A stretch of DNA of 30,391 nt from positions 1-30,391 of the forward strand of contig JAKQIK010000058.1 in NCBI GenBank assembly GCA_029557395.1, in the 5' to 3' direction. Positions 21,674 through 28,595 of this stretch are shown here, in pieces (the first letter of the stretch is position 1; the number at the start of each line of letters is the position of its first letter). The DNA is from a bacterium. GTDB taxonomy: Bacteria; Patescibacteriota; Saccharimonadia; Saccharimonadales; JACDBH01. The notes beneath the pieces are model-generated. The model saw only the letters and a list, made by a program, of their open reading frames with translations, searched no databases and had not been told where the DNA came from. The position numbers and the translations under genes are program-made.

Positions 21674-21889
21674 TCAACAAGTAATAATCTTGGGCATATA
21701 GCACATGCCGTCGACTTCTACTGTTTTTGCTGAATGTATATGTGTTACCATCACATAAGCAAATGTACTCCTATACCCTTTGCTTGTCAACTTTATTTCA
21801 TAGGTGTAGAATAAGTCTGAAATGAGCAAATTAGCAACAAACTTATTACAACTCCTCAGCCTCCTGCCTCTTTGCAGGCTGTGCTTCAT
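21674..21889 (-). CDS. Doubtful small open frame, unknown
   Basis: A 71-codon frame whose last 45 residues read like protein (FYTYEIKLTSKGYRSTFAYV onward). The first 25 residues are Arg-rich and odd (KHSLQRGRRLRSCNK), and the nearest upstream region holds hairpins, not a clear Shine-Dalgarno. The minus-strand terminator at 21613-21640 after its stop is the main support. If it is not a gene, the 375-base stretch 21613-21988 contains only the terminator and the attenuator-like leader at 21894-21970. Confidence 0.3.
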   Translation of the reverse strand: MKHSLQRGRRLRSCNKFVANLLISDLFYTYEIKLTSKGYRSTFAYVMVTHIHSAKTVEVDGMCYMPKIITC

Positions 21890-21893
21890 ATAT

Positions 21894-21970
21894 GGAGAAG
21901 TTTGGGCTTAAACGCCGACAGTACAGCCAAGTCAGATACCTAATCAAACTTCTCCAAACGAGAAGTTTTT
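21894..21970 (+). promoter_or_regulatory. Attenuator-like leader with mutually exclusive hairpins
   Basis: Three segments can pair in two exclusive ways. Segment 1, GGAGAAGTTTG (21894-21904), is perfectly complementary to segment 2, CAAACTTCTCC (21945-21955). Segment 2 (AAACTTCTC, 21946-21954) can instead pair with segment 3, GAGAAGTTT (21960-21968), across a 5-base loop, and that hairpin runs into TTTTT. This is the layout of a transcription attenuator. A GGC/GCC and a GAC/GTC pair lie inside the 1-2 loop. The Shine-Dalgarno AAGGAG of the next gene follows at about 21977. No known riboswitch class fits; ligand or trigger unknown. Confidence 0.45.
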
Positions 21971-21988
21971 AAATTTAAGGAGATAGAA

Positions 21989-22210
21989 ATGGAATATTAT
22001 GATTACGATCCAAAGTTTGGCCAAGGTGATGGTGGAGTAGAGTATGTAGACCGAGCACTAACTCATTTACAAAGACTACCAAAAGGTACTTTGATTAGTG
22101 CTGTTACGGTAGAGCTAGTTAGCTATGCGGGCACAGAAACATACACTAACACGACTAAACAACCTGCTACATTTGATATTGATAACGATTGGCACAATAG
22201 ACCAGCCTAA
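21989..22210 (+). CDS. Small acidic protein, unknown
   Basis: A 73-residue protein with a clear Shine-Dalgarno (AAGGAG) 7 bases before the ATG. It starts with a Tyr/Asp/Gly-rich stretch (MEYYDYDPKFGQGDGG), followed by a helix-strand pattern (VDRALTHLQRLPKGT, LISAVTVELVSYAG) and a polar end. No membrane segment or family recognised. It lies directly downstream of the attenuator-like leader and 14 bases before the next small gene, so the two likely share one transcript. Confidence 0.65.
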   Translation: MEYYDYDPKFGQGDGGVEYVDRALTHLQRLPKGTLISAVTVELVSYAGTETYTNTTKQPATFDIDNDWHNRPA

Positions 22211-22224
22211 GGGAAGAACATGTC

Positions 22225-22536
22225 ATGAAACGCGAGACACAACAATTTGATATAAAAAATGATCCAGTATTCGAAGATTACTACGCACATCTACCCCGAC
22301 CAAGGGCTTATACCGATGCAGAAAAGCAACTCCTAGAAGAAGATACCGAGGTTGGTACGGCCAAGAGATTAATACAGCTTCTTGCAAGGATTGAAATAGA
22401 CCATGAACGCCTCGAAGAATTTTCTCAAACAAAAGGCAAATATGAACACTGTAAAAAACTTCAGGACATAGGCAAGCTTTCTGCTTCCGGCTGGGTAGAT
22501 TTCTACAGAGAGGAGTATGGTATAACTATACAGTAG
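22225..22536 (+). CDS. Small helical charged protein, unknown
   Basis: This 103-residue soluble protein starts 14 bases after the previous stop. AAGGGAAG lies about 7 bases before the ATG. It is strongly charged and predicted helical in the middle (AEKQLLEEDTEVGTAKRLIQ, IEIDHERLEEF), ending GWVDFYREEYGI. No domain, signal peptide or metal motif recognised. It is the second gene of the two-gene unit controlled by the 21894-21970 leader, if that leader is real. The end of the gene merges into the rplJ leader region. Confidence 0.65.
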   Translation: MKRETQQFDIKNDPVFEDYYAHLPRPRAYTDAEKQLLEEDTEVGTAKRLIQLLARIEIDHERLEEFSQTKGKYEHCKKLQDIGKLSASGWVDFYREEYGITIQ

Positions 22537-22564
22537 TGATATTTGTATAATTTACAATTCTGTG

Positions 22565-22685
22565 ATAGTATTGACTAGTTACCAAAGAAAGTGACTGAGC
22601 TTTGCTCTTAATCGTGTCACCGAGGTGCAAATCTAATTTTTTAGCTAGCACGTATTTAACCTCTTGGTAACACAAGAGGTTTTTT
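22565..22685 (+). promoter_or_regulatory. rplJ leader with L10-type hairpin and intrinsic terminator
   Basis: GTGAC...GTCAC encloses an inner GAGC-TTT-GCTC hairpin (about 22590-22619), a structured element of the kind bound by L10(L12)4 in rplJ leaders. Further on, AACCTCTTG (22658-22666) pairs perfectly with CAAGAGGTT (22673-22681), followed by TTTTT, a complete terminator 70 bases before the rplJ ATG. GTTACC near 22580 can pair with GGTAAC inside the terminator loop region, offering an alternative fold. Transcription attenuation of rplJL is therefore likely. A TATAAT at 22546-22551 may be the -10; its -35 is poor. Confidence 0.6.
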
Positions 22686-22754
22686 GGTAAAAGTCCACAG
22701 TAACTGGTCGATAACTGTGACAAAAAATCTCATAACAAGAGAGGAATTTTCTAA

Positions 22755-23276
22755 ATGGCTTTAACAAAAGCAAAGAAAAATGAAGTCGTAGCAAATGTTA
22801 GCGAGCTACTAGCCGAATCAAAGCTCACCGTAGTAGCAGAATACAAAGGTACTACCGTAAAAGCTATTCAATCACTAAGAAAAGATGCTAAAGAAAACGG
22901 TACAAAAGTATCTGTTATCAAAAACCGTCTCGTTATTAAGGCGATTGAATCGAGTGGAAAATATAAAGACATAGACGTTAGCGCCTTAAAGGGTCAGTTA
23001 CTCTACGCTTTTAATGCAGATGATGAGGTTGCTCCAGCCCAAGTGCTAAATAACTTCGCGAAAACTAATCCAAGCATACAGTTCGTAGGTGCCATCACCC
23101 CAGAAGGCAACTTTATGTCAGCTGATGAGGTCAAGGCTCTAGCCGTACTCCCAAGCAGATCAGAACTTATCGCTCAGGTAGTAGCCACTCTTCAATCACC
23201 AGTAAACGACACCATGAACGCTCTTTCGGGCAACCTTCATGCGTTACTTGATGGTATTGAAGCAAAGATAGCCTAA
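22755..23276 (+). CDS. rplJ: 50S ribosomal protein L10 (uL10)
   Basis: The 173-residue protein matches L10. The N-terminal RNA-binding domain has KNEVVANVSELLAESKLTVV, the conserved GTTVKAIQSLRKDAKENG and VIKNRLVIKA. The C-terminal helix (SPVNDTMNALSGNLHALLDG) carries the L12 dimers. L10 anchors the stalk on 23S rRNA and in many bacteria represses its own operon. AGAGGAA lies upstream of the ATG. rplL follows after 19 bases. An attenuator-like leader precedes it. Confidence 0.98.
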   Translation: MALTKAKKNEVVANVSELLAESKLTVVAEYKGTTVKAIQSLRKDAKENGTKVSVIKNRLVIKAIESSGKYKDIDVSALKGQLLYAFNADDEVAPAQVLNNFAKTNPSIQFVGAITPEGNFMSADEVKALAVLPSRSELIAQVVATLQSPVNDTMNALSGNLHALLDGIEAKIA

Positions 23277-23295
23277 TTTTTGAAAGGAATTATAA

Positions 23296-23679
23296 ATGGC
23301 AAAAGATTTAAAGAAAATCGCAGAAGAACTAACAAGCCTTACCGTGCTTGAAGTTAACGAACTAAAAACAATCCTAAAAGATGAATACGGTATCGAACCA
23401 GCCGCCGCTGCAGTAGCAGTCGCAGGCCCAGCCGCTGGCGGTGAAGCCGCTGCTGCTGATGAAGGCAAAGCTGAATACGATATTGTCCTAAAGGATGCTG
23501 GTGCACAAAAAGTAGCAGTTATTAAAGCTGTTAAAGATATCACTGGCCTAGGACTTGGTGAAGCCAAAGCTATTGTTGACGGCGCCCCAAAGACAGTGCT
23601 AGAAAGCGTCAAAAAAGAAGACGCCGAAGCTCACAAAAAGACACTAGAAGAAGCTGGTGCTACCGTAGAGCTAGCCTAA
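23296..23679 (+). CDS. rplL: 50S ribosomal protein L7/L12 (bL12)
   Basis: The 127-residue protein is a standard L7/L12: an N-terminal dimerisation helix pair (LKKIAEELTSLTVLEVNELK), an Ala/Gly-rich flexible hinge (about 36-58), and the C-terminal factor-binding domain (YDIVLKDAGAQKVAVIKAVK, GLGLGEAKAIVDGAPKTV). It recruits elongation factors to the ribosome. GAAAGGAA precedes the ATG. It ends at a strong terminator. The usual rpoB and rpoC do not follow; a convergent minus-strand gene lies downstream. Confidence 0.99.
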   Translation: MAKDLKKIAEELTSLTVLEVNELKTILKDEYGIEPAAAAVAVAGPAAGGEAAAADEGKAEYDIVLKDAGAQKVAVIKAVKDITGLGLGEAKAIVDGAPKTVLESVKKEDAEAHKKTLEEAGATVELA

Positions 23680-23695
23680 GCTTTTTTGGCTCATC

Positions 23696-23726
23696 AAAAA
23701 ACACCCTGATATTATCAGGGTGTTTT
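23696..23726. terminator. Intrinsic terminator after rplL
   Basis: AAAAAACACCCTGA and TCAGGGTGTTTTT form a stem of about 13 bp around a TATTA loop, ending in a T-run. The A-run on the 5' side makes it usable for the convergent minus-strand gene as well. Confidence 0.85.
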
Positions 23727-23770
23727 TCTTACTAGAATTAGAATTATTACTAATATTGTAAAGTCTTTGA

Positions 23771-24190
23771 CTAATTCTCGCTAATGTCTGACGTAATACT
23801 ATTATGGATAATAAATTTAGCCATTCTATCTATATTCGAGGAATGAAATATTTCGCCATCCAAGGGATTCTGCATATCCATCAACTGCTCCTTAAGTGCA
23901 ATAATTGACCGAAAATAAACAGGATGTGCATCATTAGCATAACTGCTTATACAGTCAACAATATTGGACACCTGTTCATGACTCAATACAACTGAAAGTT
24001 TTTCCCCATCACTAATCAACCGATCCGCAAATCCATCAACAAAAGCAAAAAAAGAGTTATCTTCACTACCTATTTCTAAATTATGGGCTAATCTACTCAG
24101 TAACGCCTTTTCAATTATGCTTGTCTCATCGTGTGATAAAAATATTGAAAAAAAGCTATCAACATTCTGATTATTTTTTTTGAATTCCAT
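23771..24190 (-). CDS. Helical soluble protein, unknown
   Basis: A 139-residue protein, predicted almost fully helical (DETSIIEKALLSRLAHNLEI, LSHEQVSNIVDCISSYANDA). It has no membrane segment, and only one Cys. AGAAG upstream of the ATG is a modest Shine-Dalgarno. A near-consensus promoter (24238-24267) lies about 40 bases upstream. It is monocistronic and ends facing rplL across the shared terminator. No family recognised; its regular placement of hydrophobic residues supports a real gene. Confidence 0.7.
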   Translation of the reverse strand: MEFKKNNQNVDSFFSIFLSHDETSIIEKALLSRLAHNLEIGSEDNSFFAFVDGFADRLISDGEKLSVVLSHEQVSNIVDCISSYANDAHPVYFRSIIALKEQLMDMQNPLDGEIFHSSNIDRMAKFIIHNSITSDISEN

Positions 24191-24237
24191 AGGGGCTAGA
24201 CTTCTTTTTATTTAATAATATGGGTCAATTATTTTAT

Positions 24238-24267
24238 ATTATACAGTATGTAGTTATATATTGTCAA
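24238..24267 (-). promoter_or_regulatory. Strong promoter for the 24190 gene
   Basis: On the minus strand TTGACA (24267-24262) and TATAAT (24243-24238) match consensus perfectly with an 18-base spacer ending in TG directly before the -10. The predicted leader is about 40 bases. The remainder of the divergent region 24191-24397 is AT-rich with nothing else recognisable. Confidence 0.8.
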
Positions 24268-24397
24268 GTATTCAAGTATTTATTGGGTAATGCTTACAAG
24301 TTAGTACAAAAAATAATATTTTCTCATAAATATTTTTGATAGTTTATATATTAGTTAAATTAGATTACAATAATAAAGATTAAAGGGAGTTTAAACT

Positions 24398-24649
24398 ATG
24401 GGGTTCGGTCTAACATTTTTTATCATTTTAGGGGTTTTACTGTGGATATTACTAGCTTTTGCGCCAGCAATCATGGCCAAAAACAAAGGTTATAGCTTCT
24501 GGTTGATACTTATTGCATCTTGGTTCGTATCATTTTTGCTGACCCTTGTTGTTGTCTTAATTTTGCCAAATAAAAATGAAACACCAAAGGATAGGGCTGA
24601 CAGTAAAGCAGCCGATGAAGCTCTAGACAGAGAAGAAGGCTCTGCGTAG
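24398..24649 (+). CDS. Small two-helix membrane protein
   Basis: This 83-residue protein has two hydrophobic segments (about 4-26, FFIILGVLLWILLAFAPAIM, and 34-57, FWLILIASWFVSFLLTLVVV) separated by a short KNKGYS turn, then a charged tail rich in Asp, Glu and Lys. The hairpin topology with a cytoplasmic tail is common among small bacterial membrane proteins. The family is not identified. A good Shine-Dalgarno (AAAGGGAG) lies 9 bases before the ATG. It is separate from the next gene, which has its own promoter. Confidence 0.75.
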   Translation: MGFGLTFFIILGVLLWILLAFAPAIMAKNKGYSFWLILIASWFVSFLLTLVVVLILPNKNETPKDRADSKAADEALDREEGSA

Positions 24650-24700
24650 TATTTCACTGTAACCGATTCAGATATAAAACATCTCTTTAATAAAATATAT

Positions 24701-24729
24701 TTGTAATATTATTAGTAATATGTTATTAT
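24701..24729 (+). promoter_or_regulatory. Promoter of the 24739 gene
   Basis: TTGTAA (24701-24706) and TATTAT (24724-24729) are 17 bases apart. The -10 ends 9 bases before the ATG, leaving a leader of two or three bases at most and no Shine-Dalgarno site. Confidence 0.5.
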
Positions 24730-24738
24730 AAATATATT

Positions 24739-25659
24739 ATGAACGCCCCTCAATTTGATACAACGTCTGTACCCAGTACACCGAGGTCAAATTATAAATG
24801 TCTTGATATAGCCAATCATTACTTACAGGAAGAAATGGAATTTGGCGAAGCAAAACGTAGAATTATTGATACTAGTAAATACAGTTCCTTCGGTCATTTG
24901 ATTCTTGGTGAACTTAGCCTAGAACAGGCCCATAGAGTAAGCCAAAGCGATCCATCTCTAGTATCTACCTATATGGAACTAGCTCGCTCCAGATATCGCA
25001 GTGCAAGCGAATATAGTACAGAACCCGATGATATTAGTCTCAGTAATCGCCTTCGAGCTAATATGAGGCTTGCCCAAGCAAATGTTTTCGAATATATCTT
25101 AAAAAAACAACAGATACCGGAGCTCCCACTAATCCAGTCTATGTATAAACGCCTATTGGGAGTAGGTGCTCATGCTCTAAAAGATAATCCAAATATTTAC
25201 AGAGATACACATGATACCACTCTGGAAGTCAAAGGCACACTACCGGAAATCGCTTTATTAGCACTAGCGCAAAGACATGCGATTAGAGATATTGGTGGTG
25301 AGGGTTGGTTACCACTACAAAGTTTTTTTGGCCAAGATCATGGCGGTGACTGTACCAAAAAAACAAATAAGCCCGCTTGGGATATGACGATATTTACCCA
25401 ATATGATCTAAAAGATAGGCTTGAGCCAACTTATAAAATCCAGACAAAAACATACCTCCCAGAACCAGTAGAAGATATAGACGGAGTTACGACGGTACGC
25501 CTACATCCGGATATTGGTCTATCTTGGGAAAATACACGCCAAACCCTCGGTTCAATAATTATCGGTTGTCAACTCGAGCTCCATGACCCAGAGGGATCCG
25601 CCCGTATCACCGAAGACCTAGATAAGCGTCAAGAAAAATTCTTAGATATCATTGGCTAA
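24739..25659 (+). CDS. Soluble helical protein, unknown
   Basis: The 306-residue protein has a helix-rich N-terminal two-thirds (KCLDIANHYLQEEMEFGEAK, LEQAHRVSQSDPSLVSTYME, with TPR-like helix pairs around 40-120) and a beta-rich C-terminal part with KIQTKTYLPEP and GSIIIGCQLELH. No catalytic motif, membrane helix or signal peptide is seen. The TPR resemblance is weak and unproven. It has its own predicted near-leaderless promoter. I recognise no family; codon use and length make it a confident gene of unknown role. Confidence 0.75.
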   Translation: MNAPQFDTTSVPSTPRSNYKCLDIANHYLQEEMEFGEAKRRIIDTSKYSSFGHLILGELSLEQAHRVSQSDPSLVSTYMELARSRYRSASEYSTEPDDISLSNRLRANMRLAQANVFEYILKKQQIPELPLIQSMYKRLLGVGAHALKDNPNIYRDTHDTTLEVKGTLPEIALLALAQRHAIRDIGGEGWLPLQSFFGQDHGGDCTKKTNKPAWDMTIFTQYDLKDRLEPTYKIQTKTYLPEPVEDIDGVTTVRLHPDIGLSWENTRQTLGSIIIGCQLELHDPEGSARITEDLDKRQEKFLDIIG

Positions 25660-25780
25660 TCGCTTACTTTTCCACAGGCAAGCGGTCTATCCTTTGACTT
25701 ATGTCATAGCATGTGATACGTTATCCGTAAGGATACTAAAAAATATCCACTAAAAAAATTGCGAGAAAGAAAAAGAAAAG

Positions 25781-26287
25781 ATGGCGGAGTTACCAGAAAA
25801 ACAAGTGAAGAGACTGAGGTCTTTGATTCAAGAGGCCGAGACAAATTTAGCTGCAGCCAAAGAGCTTCTAGTTAGCCTAGTGGGCGACGACCTAGTGGCG
25901 ACACCAGTGGTCCATGATGAACAAGTTGGCAAGATTATCGAGGGTGTTTTCGATGGTCAAAATATGGTTGGCTCAGATGCAAAAACATATCCGGTGCCCG
26001 CTAATTATGCTAGCAAGTCCAAGCTTGTTCAAGGAGACATACTCAAACTTACCATTGCTGATGACGGTACATTTTTATATAAGCAGATAGGTCCAATCCC
26101 TCGCAAGCAAGTTGTTGGAATATTAACCCAAAAAGAAGGTCACTACACTGTTAGTTTCGAAGGAAAAGATTATAGAGTTCTGTTAGCTAGCGTTACATAC
26201 TTCAAGGCTAAACCAGGCGATCAAGTCAGTATAAATATACCAGAAGATGGTAATTCTGAATGGGCAGCTCTTGAAGCCGCCTTGTAA
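25781..26287 (+). CDS. Coiled-coil plus beta-barrel-like protein, unknown
   Basis: This 168-residue protein begins with a helix of about 30 residues (EKQVKRLRSLIQEAETNLAA) followed by a Gly/Val-rich beta domain: GKIIEGVFDGQNMVGSDAKT, then LVQGDILKLTI, RKQVVGILTQKEGHYTVSFE and KPGDQVSINIPEDG. The spacing of strands and G-D turns suggests a small barrel (OB- or TRAM-like), not proven. The ATG follows an A/G-rich stretch (GAAAGAAAAAGAAAAG) that could serve as a weak ribosome site. It lies 14 bases before the phosphatidyltransferase gene and is probably cotranscribed with it. Function unknown. Confidence 0.7.
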   Translation: MAELPEKQVKRLRSLIQEAETNLAAAKELLVSLVGDDLVATPVVHDEQVGKIIEGVFDGQNMVGSDAKTYPVPANYASKSKLVQGDILKLTIADDGTFLYKQIGPIPRKQVVGILTQKEGHYTVSFEGKDYRVLLASVTYFKAKPGDQVSINIPEDGNSEWAALEAAL

Positions 26288-26301
26288 TACAGCGTTACTT
26301 T

Positions 26302-26934
26302 ATGCACGAATCATATCAGCCAAAACAAGAGGAACGGATCGAAACGCTCAATGTCTTCCAGCGAGTCTCTAACGCTACTAATACGGTAGTAACTGTTCCA
26401 AATGCCTTAGACGCATTAGCATTTCCAGGAGCAATTTATGGAATCAGGAATATCGAAACTGCTCGTGGGGCGTCTGCAGTCCTACTTTCATATGGTATTG
26501 ATGCGGTTGACGGAAAGATAGCTAGGAAGCTTGGTACAGCTAGCCCTTTGGGCGAAAAAATTGATGCGGTTGGTGACAAGGTAAAGCTTGGATATGGTAT
26601 CTATAGACTGTGGAGACACGATCAAGCTGATAAGCCTCTGTTAGCAACTGTAGCTATACAAAACACTATTAACTCAGTAATCACTATCGCCGATAGAACA
26701 CTAAGTACAGAACCCGTACTACACTCATCACAAATTGGCAAAAAATCTTTTATGTTACAAGAGATAGGAGTTGGGCTCAATATTGCTGGCAGAATAATAA
26801 CAAAAAACGGTAACAAACAAACTGGCGAAAAACTCCGCAAAGCTGGAAATATTATTGGTTTCGGTGCTGTAGCACTTGGCACTATTGCTACCAGGGGTTA
26901 TCTGAGAACCTTACGTCAATCACAAAAAAAATAA
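26302..26934 (+). CDS. CDP-alcohol phosphatidyltransferase family protein
   Basis: The 210-residue protein carries the complete family signature D67xxD70G71xxA74R75 (8 residues) G84xxxD88xxxD92, within GIDAVDGKIARKLGTASPLG and EKIDAVGD. These residues bind Mg2+ and CDP-activated lipid in phosphatidylglycerophosphate, phosphatidylserine and related synthases. The acceptor alcohol cannot be told from sequence. Hydrophobic segments are shorter and less clear than usual for the six-helix fold, and the C-terminus is basic. The ATG follows the upstream gene by 14 bases with no Shine-Dalgarno. Lipid headgroup synthesis would be notable in an organism expected to take many lipids from a host. Confidence 0.85.
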   Translation: MHESYQPKQEERIETLNVFQRVSNATNTVVTVPNALDALAFPGAIYGIRNIETARGASAVLLSYGIDAVDGKIARKLGTASPLGEKIDAVGDKVKLGYGIYRLWRHDQADKPLLATVAIQNTINSVITIADRTLSTEPVLHSSQIGKKSFMLQEIGVGLNIAGRIITKNGNKQTGEKLRKAGNIIGFGAVALGTIATRGYLRTLRQSQKK

Positions 26935-26952
26935 CGATTACATTCCCACATT

Positions 26953-26972
26953 TTGTCCACGTGTTATCAACA
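26953..26972 (+). other. DnaA-box-like 9-mers upstream of dnaX
   Basis: TTATCAACA (26964-26972) differs by one base from the DnaA-box consensus TTATCCACA. TTGTCCACG (26953-26961) differs by two. A further TTTTCCACA is at about 25668. Two or three isolated matches do not make an origin; autoregulatory DnaA binding before dnaX-dnaB is possible. Confidence 0.25.
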
Positions 26973-27044
26973 ACAGAGGTAGCCTAACTATCAAATGGCT
27001 AGTATACTATTAGTTACTACCAAGTGGAGGGAGCTAGTAGCTAG

Positions 27045-28595
27045 ATGAGCCAAGCTTTATATCGGAGATACCGATCAAAAAGCCTGTCAGAAATCGTAGG
27101 ACAGGAACATATTACTGTGACTCTAGAAAATGCCATAAAAAATGGCAAAATTAGCCATGCCTACTTATTTACAGGCCCTAGGGGTGTAGGTAAAACTTCC
27201 ATCGCCAGGATTCTTGCCCATCAAATAAACAATATTCCCTATGATGATGACTCAATCCACCTAGACATTATCGAGATAGACGCTGCTAGCAACCGTCGTA
27301 TTGACGAAATTAGGGATTTACGAGACAAAGTACATATCTCTCCTACTTCGGCAAAATATAAAGTCTACATTATTGATGAGGTACACATGCTCACCAAAGA
27401 GGCCTTTAACGCCTTGCTCAAGACACTAGAAGAACCACCAAAGCATGTTGTATTTATCCTAGCCACTACCGAGATTCATAAACTACCGGATACTATTATC
27501 AGCCGAACTCAGAGATTCACCTTCAAATCAATTGACGATACAAAAATTATCGAGCATCTTGGTTCTATCGCGAAGGCCGAAAAGATTAAGATAGACGAGC
27601 AAGCCCTAGAGTTATTAGCGAAACACGGCAATGGAAGCTTTCGTGATAGTATCAGTTTGCTTGATCAGGTAAGCTCATCTGGATTTCCAATATCTAAACA
27701 TGACGTCGAACAACTGATTGGCATTGCACCAGAAGAGTATATAGACAACCTACTTCAGTCAACGATCCAAGGTAGCCCGGCTAATATTATTAACGATTTA
27801 GATAAATTAATCAGTGATGGAATAAATCCTAGCCAAATTGCAAAGCAGTTATCTTCAAAGCTAAGGTCGATGGCTGTAGCAAATAGTCTTGGGGAGCCAG
27901 AGCTGGAACTGATATCAGACCTCCTAAACACCAGTGTGAGTCCGGAGCCAATATCCAGTTTAGAAATATCACTACTAAGTGCGAATCTAAAAATGAACCC
28001 TGTAGCTACTACACAAGCTACCCCTGCCAGAGTGTCGGAATCTACTCTACAGACAGCCTCAGAAACTTCTGTTACAAAATCGACTTCGGTAAAACCTAAA
28101 CAAATTAAGACCAAGGAAATGCCAGGAGAAATCCCACCAGAGACTAATCAAAAAACAAGTGTCAAAAATATTGCAAAGATTCAAATTGATGATTCATCTA
28201 CTGACTGGTGGAATGAAGTTCTGAGATACATCAAAACAAATAACAATACCCTTCATGGGATGTTGAGAATGGCAAATATACAGCTAGATGGCCAAGAACT
28301 TAATTTAATATTCAAGTTTGCATTTCACAAAAAAAAGCTTGCCGATCCCTTGATGCTTGCCAAACTCTCAGAAGCCATACGAAGCGTCACTGGCCAAAAC
28401 CTAACAATAAAACCTATCCACAACCAAGATAACCCAAATGCCCAAAATACCTCTACTGATATTACTGCCGATGTTGATAATAAACCCAAAAAACAAATTA
28501 ACTCAGATAAAGCCTTGCCCGAGAAGCAGAGCCAAGGTAATAATTTATCTACTATCACAAATATATTTGGAGGCGGGGAAGTTCTTGAATCATGA
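27045..28595 (+). CDS. dnaX: DNA polymerase III tau/gamma subunit DnaX, zinc-less
   Basis: The 516-residue protein has the AAA+ clamp-loader core: RRYRSKSLSEIVGQEH (7-22), Walker A GPRGVGKT (44-51), Walker B VYIIDEVH (107-114), sensor LATT (139-142) and the arginine finger in SRTQRF (153-158). The Cys4 zinc module normally found between ARILA and EIDAASN is missing, and the whole protein has no cysteine. The C-terminal third is a polar linker followed by a tau-like domain (DWWNEVLRYIKTNN). It loads the sliding clamp and ties the polymerase to the helicase. TGGAGGGA gives a Shine-Dalgarno, though far from the ATG. The stop overlaps dnaB (ATGA). Confidence 0.96.
   Translation: MSQALYRRYRSKSLSEIVGQEHITVTLENAIKNGKISHAYLFTGPRGVGKTSIARILAHQINNIPYDDDSIHLDIIEIDAASNRRIDEIRDLRDKVHISPTSAKYKVYIIDEVHMLTKEAFNALLKTLEEPPKHVVFILATTEIHKLPDTIISRTQRFTFKSIDDTKIIEHLGSIAKAEKIKIDEQALELLAKHGNGSFRDSISLLDQVSSSGFPISKHDVEQLIGIAPEEYIDNLLQSTIQGSPANIINDLDKLISDGINPSQIAKQLSSKLRSMAVANSLGEPELELISDLLNTSVSPEPISSLEISLLSANLKMNPVATTQATPARVSESTLQTASETSVTKSTSVKPKQIKTKEMPGEIPPETNQKTSVKNIAKIQIDDSSTDWWNEVLRYIKTNNNTLHGMLRMANIQLDGQELNLIFKFAFHKKKLADPLMLAKLSEAIRSVTGQNLTIKPIHNQDNPNAQNTSTDITADVDNKPKKQINSDKALPEKQSQGNNLSTITNIFGGGEVLES

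Noticed and set aside
26953..26972. Replication origin upstream of dnaX
   Set aside because: Only two weak DnaA-box matches, no AT-rich unwinding region cluster, and no dnaA or dnaN in the window.
28329..28337. A8G run in dnaX as a possible frameshift site for gamma
   Set aside because: It lies in the tau-specific region near residue 428, beyond the usual site, and no stimulating structure was seen.
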